Source of the DNA: Oscillospiraceae bacterium
GTDB lineage: Bacteria; Bacillota; Clostridia; Oscillospirales; Oscillospiraceae
Direction: 5' to 3'
DNA length: 64,000 nucleotides
NCBI GenBank assembly: GCA_017428565.1
Contig: JAFRQP010000014.1
Span: 89,477-153,476, forward strand
This document shows positions 55,150 through 64,000 of this stretch, piece by piece; the stretch's first letter is position 1, and every line of letters begins with the position of its first letter. Made by a program: the position numbers and the translations under genes. The notes under the pieces were generated by a model. It searched no databases, had not been told where the DNA came from, and saw nothing but the letters and a program-made list of their open reading frames with translations.

Positions 55150-55647
55150 TTACAGCTCCTCGGGATTGGCGGCTGGCATTCTGCGGGCGGGCTTGCCGCC
55201 GCGGAAGGTGCTGCGGGCGTCCCGGATGGTATTCAGGGACCCGGTCAGGCTCTCCTCCGTCTGGCGCATCAGATCGTCCACATAATCCTTGGCAAGCTTG
55301 CGCAGCTCCGCGGACTTGTTCTCCGCCGAGGAGATCATCTCCGCAGAGCGGGCCCGAGCCACGCGGGTGATCTCCTGGTCGTCCACCAGGATGCGGGCCT
55401 TCTCCTCCGCGCTCTTGCGGATGGCCTCCGCCTCCCGCTTGGCATTGCCGATAAACTCATCCCGCGCCGCGACCAGGCGCTTGGCCTCCGCAATGGAGGT
55501 AGGCAGAGCGGATTTGATGTCGCTGATGATGTGCAGCGCCTTCTCCCGCTCAATGATGCACTTGTCATTGCCCAGAGGGACGCCCCAGGCTTCGCTGATC
55601 ATGCCGAAGAGCATGTCCAGCAGCTCCATCACGTCGTTGTTTTCCAT
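55150..55647 (-). CDS. Conserved coiled-coil protein of unknown function
   Basis: 165 residues, soluble, rich in Ala, Glu, Lys and Arg. Residues 40-140 are almost certainly a long helix or coiled coil (IAEAKRLVAARDEFIGNAKREAEAIRKSAEEKARI and onward), resembling ATP-synthase b-subunit or DivIVA-like helices without a clear match. The first 30 residues (MELLDMLFGMISEAWGVPLG) look amphipathic. It is one base from coaD and shares its transcript. Such coaD-linked helical proteins occur in Clostridia. Function unknown. Confidence 0.75.
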   Translation of the reverse strand: MENNDVMELLDMLFGMISEAWGVPLGNDKCIIEREKALHIISDIKSALPTSIAEAKRLVAARDEFIGNAKREAEAIRKSAEEKARILVDDQEITRVARARSAEMISSAENKSAELRKLAKDYVDDLMRQTEESLTGSLNTIRDARSTFRGGKPARRMPAANPEEL

Positions 55648-55648
55648 G

Positions 55649-56140
55649 TTATTTCCTCCAAAGCCTGGCCTTTTCCTCGATCTGGGCGATCAGCTCGTTG
55701 GGCACAAGGCCCGTGAGATCCGCGCCGTAGGTTGCCATCTCCCGCACCACGGAGGACGAGAGGAAGGTATACTTCTCGCTGGCGGTGAGGAACATGGTCT
55801 CCAGATCGGGGTTGATCTTCTTGTTGATGAGGTTCATCTGAAACTCGTACTCAAAGTCCGAAGCGGCGCGCAGTCCCTTCACGACCACCGCGCCGGGATA
55901 CTGCCGCGCGTACTCCGCCAGCAGCCCGTCCCAGCTGTCCACGGTCACGTTGGGGTAGCGCTCCGTCGCCTTGCGGACCATCTCCACCTTCTCCTCCACG
56001 GTGAACATGGGGTTCGGCTTCTTGCCGTTGTGCATGATGCACACAATGACCCGGTCAAAGATCCGGGAGCTGCGGCGGATGATGTTCAGGTGGCCGAGGG
56101 TGATCGGGTCAAAGCTGCCCGGGCAGATGGCAATGCTCAT
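55649..56140 (-). CDS. coaD: Phosphopantetheine adenylyltransferase
   Basis: 163 residues. Nucleotidyltransferase motif PGSFDPITLGHLNII (7-21) and the C-terminal FLSSSVVREMA. It makes dephospho-CoA from 4'-phosphopantetheine and ATP. Its ATG overlaps the rsmD stop as ATGA, the usual rsmD-coaD pair. Confidence 0.97.
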   Translation of the reverse strand: MSIAICPGSFDPITLGHLNIIRRSSRIFDRVIVCIMHNGKKPNPMFTVEEKVEMVRKATERYPNVTVDSWDGLLAEYARQYPGAVVVKGLRAASDFEYEFQMNLINKKINPDLETMFLTASEKYTFLSSSVVREMATYGADLTGLVPNELIAQIEEKARLWRK

Positions 56141-56679
56141 ACGCGGCTTTCCTTTGTGTAGACACAGATTTTGACCTTGCCGTAGCGGTATTCCTTCCCC
56201 TTGCGGTAAGGTGCCTCGGGTTCCGGCAGACTCTCCTCGCGGCGAGCCTCACAGATGATTATACCACCATCCGACAAGTTGTCAACCTGCATCAGCGTTT
56301 TCAGCACCGGCTCATAGAGCCCGGCGTCGTAGGGCGGGTCCACGAAGATCAGGTCAAAGGGCTCTCCCCGGCGCAGGTAGTCCAGGGCGTTTTGCTGCAG
56401 CACCGTGCCGCTGAGCCCGCAGGTTTTCAGATTGTCCTTCACGATCTTCACCGCGTCCCGGCTCTCGTCGATGAACACGCAGCTTTTGGCCCCGCGGCTC
56501 AACGCCTCGATGCCCAGCTGGCCCGTGCCGGCGAAGAGATCCAGCACCCGGCGTCCCTCGATATCGAACTGGATGATGTTGAAGAGGGCCTCCTTCACGT
56601 TATCCGTGGTGGGGCGAATATCGTAGTTTTCCGGGGTCTTGAGCTTCCGTCCCCGGGCCGTGCCGGTAATCACACGCAT
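56137..56679 (-). CDS. rsmD: 16S rRNA (guanine966-N2)-methyltransferase
   Basis: 180 residues from the ATG at 56679 (GGAAGGTG upstream). A longer frame reaches far into the repeat region and is not used. MRVITGTARGRKL, SAM loop DLFAGTGQLGIEALSRGA and the catalytic DPPY. It methylates G966 of 16S rRNA. Confidence 0.96.
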   Translation of the reverse strand: MRVITGTARGRKLKTPENYDIRPTTDNVKEALFNIIQFDIEGRRVLDLFAGTGQLGIEALSRGAKSCVFIDESRDAVKIVKDNLKTCGLSGTVLQQNALDYLRRGEPFDLIFVDPPYDAGLYEPVLKTLMQVDNLSDGGIIICEARREESLPEPEAPYRKGKEYRYGKVKICVYTKESRV

Positions 56680-56700
56680 TTCAATCACCTTCCTTATAGG

Positions 56701-57000
56701 CTTCCCCCTTGGGGGAAGCTGTCGCCGCAGGCGACGGATGAGGGGCGTCCCCTCTCTAGCCATTCTCCAAAAGGGGCTCCGTCGCCGCAGGCGAGGGATG
56801 AGGGGCGTCCCCTCTCTCGCCATTCTCCACAAGGGGCTCCGTCGCCGCAGGCGACTGATGAGGGGCGTCCCCTCTCTCGCCATTCTCCAAAAGGGGCTCC
56901 GTCGCCGCAGGCGACTGATGAGGGGCGTCCCCTCTCTCGCCATTCTCCACAAGGGGCTCCGTCGCCGCGGGCGACTGATGAGGGGCGTTCCCTTTGTCCG
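56701..57000. repeat. 60-bp tandem repeat, five copies
   Basis: Five consecutive 60-base units (56701, 56761, 56821, 56881, 56941). The middle three differ at only a few positions. Each contains GTCGCCGCAGGCGAC-type and GGGGCGTCCCC inverted repeats. Four units lie inside the uvrC frame. The stop codon of uvrC (56756-56758, TAG) arises where unit 1 has CTA and the others CTC. The first unit begins CTTCCCCCTTGGGGGAAGCTG, similar in plan to the element near 63741. Confidence 0.93.
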
Positions 57001-58801
57001 CATCATGAAAATACGCATACACCGCTTTGGCGGCGTTCTTCGGAACGATAAGGGCAAGCTGGCTCTCCGTGGCCTCCCGGATGGCTTTGACCGTCTTGAA
57101 AGCCTTCAGCAGATCGTTTTTCCGTCTCGGCCCCACGCCCTCGATCTTGTCCAGAACGGAGGCGTAGCTCTCATTGCGCAGGGAACGCTGATAGCCGATG
57201 GCAGTGTTGTGAGTCTCCTCCTGGATGTTCCCCACCAGGGCGAAGACCGCCTGGTTCTGCTGGATGCCGATCTCCCGCCCCTCGGGTGTGATGAGGGCCC
57301 GGGTGCGGTGCCGGTCGTCCTTCACCATGCCGAAGGTGGGCACGCGAAGGCCCAGATCCTCCTGGGCGCGGAGAGCGGTGGCGGCGTGGTTCTCGCCTCC
57401 GTCGATGAGCAGCAGGTCGGGCAGGGGCGCAAAGTGCTCGTCCCCGTCCGCATAGCGCTTGAAGCGGCGGTACACCGCCTGGTACATGCTGGCGTAGTCG
57501 TCCGCCCCCTCCAGCTCCTTGATGCGGAACTTCCGATAGTCCCGCTTCAGGGGCTTGCCGTCCACATGGACGGTCATGGCGGCCACGATGCCCGTGTCCC
57601 CCAGGTTTGAAATGTCGAAGGCCTCGATGCGCCGGGGAAAGTCCTCCAGCTCCAGCGCCTTCTGCAGCCACTCCAGGGTCTTGGAGCGGCGCTGGGCCAT
57701 GGTGGTGCGGCGCTGGATCTCTTCCCGGGCGTTGAGCGCCGCGCTCTCGATCAGGCGCAGCCGCTCCCCCCGCTGGGGCCGCTCGATATAGACCCGGCGG
57801 CCGGCGGTCTCGCTGAGCAGGTTTTCCAGCTCCTCCCGATCCTCGATCTCGCAGGGCAGGAGGATGGATTTGGGCCAGCCGCCCCGGTGGGCAGTGTAGT
57901 ACTGCTGCAGCAGCTCCGACACGGCCTCCGCGTCCTCCTCCAGGGGCTCGTCCAGCATCTCCACGTCCTTGCCGGCCAGGTCGCCGTTTACAAAATGCAG
58001 CACGGTGAAGCAGCTCTTGGCGCCCCGGCAGAAGCCCACAGCGTCCGTATCCGCGAAGGCGGTGGCGATGACCCGCTGCTTCACGCTGACGCCCTCCACG
58101 GCCCGGATCCGGTCCCGCAGCTGGGCCGCCTTTTCAAAGCGCAGCTCCTCCGCCGCCTGCTCCATCTCCCGCCGCAGCTCCTCGATCAGCTCCCCGCTCC
58201 TGCCCTCCAGGATCTGCACCGCCTGGCGCATCCGCGCCCGGTAATCATCACTGTCGCTGTCCTTGAGACACCAGCCGGCGCAGGCGCCCATGTGGTAGTT
58301 GAGACAGGGGCGATCCTTGCCGATGTCCCGGGGGAACTTGCGGCTGCAGTCCGGCAGCAGCAGGGCCTTGCAGATGGTGTTGATGATCTCCCGGGACTGG
58401 GAGCGTCCCCCGAAGGGGCCGTAGTACTTGGCCCCGTCCTTGGCAGCGCGGCTGGAGATGCTCATGGTCGGGTATTCCTCCCGCGGGTCCACCCGCACGA
58501 AGGGATAGCCCTTGTCGTCCTTCAGCAGGATGTTGTAGTGGGGCTTATGGCGCTTGATGAGGGAGTTTTCCAGCACCAGGGCCTCAAACTCGCTGTCGGC
58601 GACGATGACGTTGAAGTCCGCCACCTTTTCCACCATGGCTGCCACCTTGGGCAGATGCTCCCCGTGGAAATAGCTGCTGACCCGGTTTTTGAGCTTTTTG
58701 GCCTTGCCCACATAGATGACCTCGCCCCGGGCGTCCAGCATGATATAGACCCCAGGCAACAGGGGCAGATGATTGGCTTTTTCCCGCAGTTCTTCCAGCA
58801 C
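56756..58801 (-). CDS. uvrC: UvrABC excinuclease subunit C with repeat-derived C-terminus
   Basis: 681 residues from a GTG at 58801 after GGAGGGTG. GIY-YIG nuclease domain (LPGVYIML and VIYVGKAKKL, about 12-35), UVR motif (about 205-235), RNase H-like nuclease domain with DGGENHA, and a tandem HhH region (IEGVGPRRKNDLLKAF, about 560-590). It makes both incisions in nucleotide excision repair. Normal enzymes end near residue 600. Here about 80 further residues are four copies of a 20-residue unit (APHQSPAATEPL core) read from the 60-bp repeat. The core is intact, so it should work. Confidence 0.95.
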   Translation of the reverse strand: MLEELREKANHLPLLPGVYIMLDARGEVIYVGKAKKLKNRVSSYFHGEHLPKVAAMVEKVADFNVIVADSEFEALVLENSLIKRHKPHYNILLKDDKGYPFVRVDPREEYPTMSISSRAAKDGAKYYGPFGGRSQSREIINTICKALLLPDCSRKFPRDIGKDRPCLNYHMGACAGWCLKDSDSDDYRARMRQAVQILEGRSGELIEELRREMEQAAEELRFEKAAQLRDRIRAVEGVSVKQRVIATAFADTDAVGFCRGAKSCFTVLHFVNGDLAGKDVEMLDEPLEEDAEAVSELLQQYYTAHRGGWPKSILLPCEIEDREELENLLSETAGRRVYIERPQRGERLRLIESAALNAREEIQRRTTMAQRRSKTLEWLQKALELEDFPRRIEAFDISNLGDTGIVAAMTVHVDGKPLKRDYRKFRIKELEGADDYASMYQAVYRRFKRYADGDEHFAPLPDLLLIDGGENHAATALRAQEDLGLRVPTFGMVKDDRHRTRALITPEGREIGIQQNQAVFALVGNIQEETHNTAIGYQRSLRNESYASVLDKIEGVGPRRKNDLLKAFKTVKAIREATESQLALIVPKNAAKAVYAYFHDADKGNAPHQSPAATEPLVENGERGDAPHQSPAATEPLLENGERGDAPHQSPAATEPLVENGERGDAPHPSPAATEPLLENG

Positions 58802-58831
58802 GGCGCAAGCACCCTCCGATTGGATCGTTTG

Positions 58832-58859
58832 AAAAAGGGGTGTGCGGAATGCACACCCC
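58832..58859 (-). terminator. Terminator of the HPr gene
   Basis: 9-bp perfect stem GGGGTGTGC / GCACACCCC (58837-58859), 5-base loop, then TTTTTC on the minus strand. It lies between the HPr stop and the uvrC start, so uvrC would need readthrough or a promoter I cannot see. Confidence 0.88.
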
Positions 58860-58880
58860 GATTCATGTAAATTTGCAGGT

Positions 58881-59144
58881 TTACTCGGAGAAATCGGAAT
58901 CAATCAGCTCCGAGAGCGTTGCAATCGCCGCATCCTCATCCGCGCCATCGGCGATGATGGTGATGGCGGTTCCCTTCACGATGCCCAGAGACAGGACACC
59001 CAGCAGGCTCTTGGCGTTGACGCGCCGCTCTTCCTTCTCAACCCAGATGCTGCTCTTGAACTCGTTGGCTTTCTGAATGAAGAAGGTCGCAGGTCTGGCG
59101 TGGAGGCCCACCTGATTGTTGATGACTACTTCCTTGGAAATCAT
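58881..59144 (-). CDS. ptsH: Phosphocarrier protein HPr
   Basis: 87 residues. GLHARPAT with the phosphorylatable His15, and KSLLGVLSLG with Ser46, the HPr-kinase site that distinguishes Gram-positive HPr. It carries phosphate from enzyme I to sugar permeases and takes part in carbon control. It is not next to ptsI. It has its own promoter and terminator. Confidence 0.94.
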   Translation of the reverse strand: MISKEVVINNQVGLHARPATFFIQKANEFKSSIWVEKEERRVNAKSLLGVLSLGIVKGTAITIIADGADEDAAIATLSELIDSDFSE

Positions 59145-59192
59145 GCCCGCATCTCCCTTTTCCGTTATAAGAACCCCTCCGGATTCTCTACC

Positions 59193-59221
59193 ATATTATC
59201 AAGTTTTCGACGGAACGTCAA
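59193..59221 (-). promoter_or_regulatory. Promoter of the HPr gene
   Basis: TTGACG (59221-59216), 17 bases, TAATAT (59198-59193). Confidence 0.75.
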
Positions 59222-59305
59222 CTGCTTTCCGCTCTTTCGTGATTTTTACCATTTCCGGGAGGCGGGAAAGAAGGTCTTTTATACGCTTTTCCAGCTTTTA
59301 CGGCA

Positions 59306-61678
59306 CTATTTCAGTTCCACGATGGTCACGCCGGCCTCTCCCTCGCCGAAGCGGCCCAGACGGAAGGATTTGACGCTCTTGTTATGCCGCAGCATGTTCT
59401 GCACAGCGGTGCGCAGGGCGCCGGTGCCCTTGCCGTGGATGATGGTGACGGTTTTGAGCTTGGCCATCACCGCCCCGTCCAGATACTGCTCGGCAGTGAG
59501 CAGGGCGTCGATGACCTCCATGCCCCGCAGATCCACCTCCGCCGGGAAGGAGGCGGAGCGCAGGGTGGCGGGGCCGGTGCCGCCCACGGCCTTGGGCTTG
59601 CGGGTCTCCCCCTCCAGCAGCAGCACCTCGTCCTCCTTGGCGGTGACGTTCATGATGCCCGCCCGCAGGGTCAGCACCCGGTCCGGCGAGACGGAGATGA
59701 CCTCCGCCTTCATGCCCATGGACTTGATCTGCACGGTGTCGCCGGGGCGCACGGGACGGGCGGATTTCTGATCTTCCGCAGCGGGGGCGTCCTGGGCGCG
59801 CAGGGCCTCCTCGGACTGGTTCAGCTTTCGTCTGAGCTCGCTTCTGGCCTCGTTGATGCGCTGGATATTGTCCTCCTCGTTGGCCTTCTCCCGCATCTCG
59901 TCCAGCTCCCGGAAGGTGGCCTCGGCGGTCTCCCGGGCCTCGCGGATGATGCGCTCGGCGTCCCGCTTGGCCTTCTCGTCGGCCTTGTCCAGCCGCACCT
60001 CCAGCTCCGCCCGCAGGAAGGAGGCTTTCTTGGCCTGCTCCTCCGCCTGGCGAAGCTTCTTTGCCGCCTCCTCCCGGTCCTTCTCCAGCAGGAGCCGGGT
60101 CTGCTCCAGTTTCTCGATGGTGGCCTCAAAGCTGGCGCTGTCGGTGTTGACGCGCTTCTTGGCGTCCTCGATGATGTCCTCCCCCAGCCCCAGACGCTGG
60201 GAGATGGCAAAGGCGTTGGACTTGCCGGGGATGCCCACCAGCAGGTGGTAGGTGGGCCGCAGGGTCTCCACGTCGAACTCGCAGGAGGCGTTCTGCACCC
60301 CCGGCTCATTGGTGGCGTAGACCTTCAGCTCCGCGTAGTGGGTGGTGGCGGCGATCATGGCGCCCTTCTGCCGGGCGTACTCGATGATGGAGATGGCCAG
60401 AGCCGCGCCCTCGGTGGGGTCGGTGCCGGCGCCCAGCTCGTCGAAGAGCAGGAGGGAGCGCTCGTCGCACTCGGCGAGGATGCTGACGATATTGGTCATG
60501 TGGGCCGAGAAGGTGGACAGGCTCTGCTCGATGCTCTGCTCGTCGCCGATGTCGGCCAGGATGTGCCGGAAGACAGGCAGATTGCTGCCGTCGGCGGCGG
60601 GGATGTGCAGGCCGCACTGGTTCATGGCGGCCAGCAGCCCGATGGTCTTCAGGGACACGGTCTTGCCGCCGGTGTTGGGGCCGGTGATCACCAGGGTGTC
60701 GAAGTTCTCCCCCAGCTCCACGTTGATGGGCACGGCCTTGGCCTGGTCCAGCAGCGGGTGCCGGGCCCGGCGCAGCACGATGCCGGCCCCCTCCAGGCTG
60801 GCCTCCTGGCAGTCCAGCTTATAGCTGAGCTTGGCCTTGGCGAAAATGAGATCCAGGCGCACCAGCAGGTCGAAGTCGGAGTCGATGTCGCCCCGGTGCT
60901 CGGCGCAGTCGGCGGAGAGCTCGGCCAGGATCCGCTCGATCTCAAGCTTCTCCTTGGCGGCCAGCTCCCGCAGCTCGTTGTTGGCCTTCACCGCGGCCAT
61001 GGGCTCCACGAAAAGAGTCTGCCCCGTGGCGGAGATATCATGCACCAGACCCGGCACCGCGCCCTTGTGCTCTACCTTCACGGGGACCACATAGCGGTCG
61101 GAGCGCATGGTGATGATGGGCTCCTGCAGGGCCTTGGCGTAGCCCGGCGAGGAGAGGATTTTCTGCAGCGCCTCCCGGGCCCTGGCGGCGGCGGCGCGCA
61201 TCTTGCGGCGGATATCCGCCAGCTCGTTGGAGGCGCCGTCGGCGATCTCGTCCTCCCCCACGATGGAGGTGTTGATCTTCTCTTCCAAAAACTTGTTGGC
61301 CCGCAGGGCGTGGAAGAGCGAGTCGATGCAGCTGACGCCCAGCTTGTCGTCCGCGATGTAGCCCCGCACCAGCCGGGCGCATTGCAGCACCCGGGCGATG
61401 TCCAGCAGCTCCCGGGTGTTCAGCGCCCCGCCCAGGTCCGCCCGGGCCAGGGAGGCCCGCACGTCCTTCACGCCGGAGAAGGAGGGGCTGCCCCGCACCA
61501 CCATCATGGTCTTGGCGGCGCTGGTCTCCTGCAGGCGGCGGCTGACCTCAAAGGGATCGGCGGAGGGCGTGAGAAGCAGCGCGCGCTCCTTGGCCACGTC
61601 ACCCACGGCCTGCTGGGCCAGCATGTTCAGCACAGCCGGCAGCTCCAGGGTATTCAGGGATTTTTCAAAAAAACTCAT
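59306..61678 (-). CDS. mutS2: Endonuclease/ATPase MutS2
   Basis: 790 residues. MutS-type core with ITGPNTGGKT Walker A (near 331-340), DELGAGTDPTEGAALA Walker B, a long coiled coil (about 510-625), and a C-terminal Smr nuclease domain with VDLRGM and HGKGTGALR. It acts on recombination intermediates and ribosome collisions rather than mismatch repair. It follows recO by 71 bases. Confidence 0.96.
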   Translation of the reverse strand: MSFFEKSLNTLELPAVLNMLAQQAVGDVAKERALLLTPSADPFEVSRRLQETSAAKTMMVVRGSPSFSGVKDVRASLARADLGGALNTRELLDIARVLQCARLVRGYIADDKLGVSCIDSLFHALRANKFLEEKINTSIVGEDEIADGASNELADIRRKMRAAAARAREALQKILSSPGYAKALQEPIITMRSDRYVVPVKVEHKGAVPGLVHDISATGQTLFVEPMAAVKANNELRELAAKEKLEIERILAELSADCAEHRGDIDSDFDLLVRLDLIFAKAKLSYKLDCQEASLEGAGIVLRRARHPLLDQAKAVPINVELGENFDTLVITGPNTGGKTVSLKTIGLLAAMNQCGLHIPAADGSNLPVFRHILADIGDEQSIEQSLSTFSAHMTNIVSILAECDERSLLLFDELGAGTDPTEGAALAISIIEYARQKGAMIAATTHYAELKVYATNEPGVQNASCEFDVETLRPTYHLLVGIPGKSNAFAISQRLGLGEDIIEDAKKRVNTDSASFEATIEKLEQTRLLLEKDREEAAKKLRQAEEQAKKASFLRAELEVRLDKADEKAKRDAERIIREARETAEATFRELDEMREKANEEDNIQRINEARSELRRKLNQSEEALRAQDAPAAEDQKSARPVRPGDTVQIKSMGMKAEVISVSPDRVLTLRAGIMNVTAKEDEVLLLEGETRKPKAVGGTGPATLRSASFPAEVDLRGMEVIDALLTAEQYLDGAVMAKLKTVTIIHGKGTGALRTAVQNMLRHNKSVKSFRLGRFGEGEAGVTIVELK

Positions 61679-61749
61679 AATAGTCGTTCCATTCTATCTG
61701 TTCAAAATGAAGGCAAATAAACGATTATGCCGCAGTTTTCGGGAAAAAC

Positions 61750-62523
<774 letters not shown>

Positions 62524-62535
62524 GTTATGTAAACC

Positions 62536-62676
62536 TCAGTCCGAGGCGCGGGGGTTCTCATCCGTCCCCGCGTCGCTTTCCTTCGACGGCCGCCCGTTCC
62601 GGACGGCCTTGTACAGCATGTAGCAGACGGGGTCGCCGGTCTCGGCGAAGGTCTGCCAGATCGCGTCGAGTTCCAT
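62536..62676 (-). CDS. yqzL: YqzL-like small protein
   Basis: 46 residues from the ATG at 62676 (AGAGGTGG upstream). A longer frame from 62721 lacks a better site. The core DAIWQTFAETGDPVCYMLYKAV matches the YqzL pattern of a Trp, a TG turn and a Tyr-x2-Lys end. YqzL of Bacillus lies at the same place between era and recO. Function unknown. The C-terminal half is polar and not conserved. Confidence 0.78.
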   Translation of the reverse strand: MELDAIWQTFAETGDPVCYMLYKAVRNGRPSKESDAGTDENPRASD

Positions 62677-62736
62677 GTTGACCACCTCTGCCCTTAGTGT
62701 GCGCAGAGTGGCACGGAACATCAGCGCCAGTTTTTG

Positions 62737-63624
62737 TTATTGCTCGGTAAAGCCGAAGTTGCGCAGCTGGGCCAGAGAATCCCGCCAGTTCTCCTTCACC
62801 TTCACCCAGGTCTGCAGGAAAACCTTCGTGCCCATGAAGTCCTCGATCTCCTGCCGGGCCAGCTCCCCGATCTTTTTCAGCATGGCGCCTTTTTTGCCGA
62901 TGATAATGCCCTTGTGGCTGTCCTTTTCGCAGTAAATGGTCACTTCCAGGTCGATAATGCCGTTGTCCCGCTCGCTGAAGCGGGTGACCTCCACCGCCGT
63001 GCCGTGGGGGATCTCCTTGTCCAGGCACTGCAGCAGCTTCTCCCGCACCAGCTCCGCGCAGATCTGCCGCTCCGGCTGGTCGGTGATCATGTCCTCCGGG
63101 AAGAGGTGGGGCCCCTCGGCGGCGTACTTCTCCAGCTCCGCCTGCAGCTCCTCCAGGCCGTCCCCGGTCTTGGCGGAGACAGGCAGAATGGCGTCGAAGT
63201 CATAGGCCTGGGAATAGAGGGCCATGACCTCCAGCAGCCGGGTCTTGTCCACGGTGTCGATCTTGTTGATGACCAGGATCGCCGGGGCGCCGGACTGCTT
63301 CAGGCGCTGGATCAGCGCCTCCTCCTGGGGGCCGACGGCGGCCACGGGCTCCACCAGCAGCAGCACGAGATCCACATCCGCCACGCTCTCCTTCACCACG
63401 TTCACCATGTAGTCCCCCAGGCGGGTCCGGGGCTTGTGGAAGCCAGGCGTGTCCATCAGCACCAGCTGGGTGTCCCCCCGGTTGACGATGGCGGTGATGC
63501 GGCTGCGGGTGGTCTGGGGCTTGTTGGAAACGATGGCCACCTTCTCCCCCACCAGGGCGTTTGTCAGCGTGCTTTTGCCCACATTGGGTCGCCCGCACAG
63601 GGTTATCATTGCAGATTTTGTCAT
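62737..63624 (-). CDS. era: Ribosome-assembly GTPase Era
   Basis: 295 residues from the ATG at 63624 after GGAGGATATT. G1 GRPNVGKS (11-18), G3 DTPG, G4 NKID, and a C-terminal KH domain with GIIIGKKGAMLKKIG. It assists 30S maturation. An in-frame extension upstream would be made of repeat sequence and is rejected. The promoter is not visible, and could lie beyond the window. Confidence 0.96.
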   Translation of the reverse strand: MTKSAMITLCGRPNVGKSTLTNALVGEKVAIVSNKPQTTRSRITAIVNRGDTQLVLMDTPGFHKPRTRLGDYMVNVVKESVADVDLVLLLVEPVAAVGPQEEALIQRLKQSGAPAILVINKIDTVDKTRLLEVMALYSQAYDFDAILPVSAKTGDGLEELQAELEKYAAEGPHLFPEDMITDQPERQICAELVREKLLQCLDKEIPHGTAVEVTRFSERDNGIIDLEVTIYCEKDSHKGIIIGKKGAMLKKIGELARQEIEDFMGTKVFLQTWVKVKENWRDSLAQLRNFGFTEQ

Positions 63625-63650
63625 TCCAATATCCTCCGTTGTTCCTCTTT

Positions 63651-63886
63651 GGCCCCCTTGCCTAAAGGGTCTTGGGTCTGTCATCCGCCGTCTCTCGCAA
63701 GGCGGATGACTGGGGTTTTTCCTCCGTAACTCCTTGTAGGCTCCCCTGCCTATGGGGAGCTGTCTGGCCGCAGGCCAGACTGAAGGGGTTTGTGCGATTC
63801 TTGAGCGCTTTTGGCGGGGCGCTGTGAAAAACCGTATCCCCCCACCCCAGTGTGCGCACTGGGGCACCCCCCTTTAGGCAAGGGGG
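63651..63886. mobile_element. MITE-like element with terminal inverted repeats
   Basis: Ends 63653-63669 and 63870-63886 are a perfect 17-bp inverted repeat (CCCCCTTGCCTAAAGGG and its complement), about 236 bases overall. Inside are GTCATCCGCC / GGCGGATGAC and TGGCC-GCA-GGCCA stems. No coding frame or transposase. The whole 63625-64000 gap is this element plus the heptamer array, with 33 bases between. Confidence 0.75.
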
Positions 63887-63919
63887 GCTTGCGGGCACCG
63901 TCTCTTCCGTCTGCTAAGC

Positions 63920-64000
63920 ACTAAGCACTCTTCACTGTACACTGTTCTCTCTTCACTCTTCACTTTTCACTATTCACTGTTCACTCTTCACTCTTCACTC
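63920..64000. repeat. 7-bp tandem array (ACTNNNC)
   Basis: Eleven and a half units (ACTAAGC, ACTCTTC, ACTGTAC, ACTGTTC, TCTCTTC, ACTTTTC, ACTATTC and so on) running off the window end. It is the complement class of the AGTGNNN array at 45781. Confidence 0.9.

Noticed and set aside
56701-57000. CRISPR array
   Set aside because: The 60-bp units are contiguous with no unique spacers, and most lie in frame within uvrC.
56680-57057. N-terminal extension of RsmD through the repeats
   Set aside because: The extension is Arg/Pro repeat translation that overlaps the end of uvrC. The ATG at 56679 has an RBS and gives the normal RsmD start.
61650-61700. Promoter with TATTAT just before mutS2
   Set aside because: The -10 would overlap the start codon, so a transcript from it would miss the ATG.
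63625-63867. N-terminal extension of Era
   Set aside because: It is made from the inverted-repeat element. The ATG at 63624 with GGAGGATATT gives the normal Era length.
63920-64000. CRISPR or satellite of a mobile element
   Set aside because: Units are 7 bp and degenerate, with no spacers.

Overview
The window looks like a chromosomal segment of a GC-rich, low-oxygen Firmicute, most like the Oscillospiraceae and relatives. I base this on gene content and order: a mraZ-rsmH-ftsL-spoVD-murE-mraY-ftsW-murG-murA-ftsQ-ftsZ division cluster, the Firmicutes-type era-yqzL-recO run, MutS2, HPr with both regulatory residues, a CsoR-family sensor, and a MurE with the DNPR motif of meso-diaminopimelate enzymes. 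Almost all genes lie on the minus strand. The GC content (roughly 60% by eye) makes many long antisense frames, which I left out.

Layout. (1) 1-5600: an Fe-S/FAD oxidoreductase, then a membrane-anchored alpha/beta hydrolase divergent from a MarR regulator. (2) 5601-28122: one long minus-strand surface-polysaccharide locus of 21 tightly packed genes. In transcription order it runs DegT aminotransferase, initiating sugar-phosphate transferase, GT4, TagD-type cytidylyltransferase, CDP-alcohol phosphotransferase, Wzy-like polymerase, MurJ-like flippase, LicD, class-V aminotransferase, a cytidylyltransferase-Gfo/Idh fusion, LicD, GNAT, LicD, a VanZ-nucleotidyltransferase fusion, a second nucleotidyltransferase-like protein, an HTH-sugar kinase fusion, sugar nucleotidyltransferase, NDP-sugar epimerase, Ugd, RfbA and RfbB. 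The locus reads as a phospho-alditol or phospho-amino-alcohol decorated polysaccharide containing uronic and deoxy sugars. (3) 28362-33922: a CapD/WbpM-type 4,6-dehydratase, a PI-PLC-like secreted protein and a PcrA-type helicase. (4) 34019-42107: a CPA2 antiporter, an NTPase-sfsA pair, a His-rich CsoR, MscS with a Pro/Thr-stalk surface protein, and a YihY/BrkB protein. (5) 42371-54807: the division and cell-wall cluster, lacking murD and murF. (6) 55150-63624: coaD, rsmD, uvrC, HPr, mutS2, recO, yqzL and era.

The most unusual item is at 10544-12033. A small excisionase/MerR-like HTH domain is fused to a GHMP kinase whose sugar-binding motif (GAHSDH) resembles galacturonate kinases rather than galactokinases. 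Its promoter -35 lies inside a 19-bp inverted repeat, and it is translationally coupled to a nucleotidyltransferase, an epimerase and Ugd. This would join salvage and de novo routes to UDP-galacturonate under a possible self-regulating kinase. A second is the cytidylyltransferase-oxidoreductase fusion beside a PLP aminotransferase and LicD proteins, which suggests an unusual CDP-activated amino-alcohol substituent.

Repeats are notable. Degenerate 7-bp tandem arrays occur at four places, one of them encoding the end of RecO. A 60-bp tandem repeat forms a C-terminal extension of UvrC. A roughly 236-bp element with terminal inverted repeats lies upstream of era. A perfect 26-bp palindrome follows ftsZ. 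I saw no tRNA, rRNA, CRISPR array, transposase or prophage gene. All coordinates of promoters and terminators are from visual inspection.
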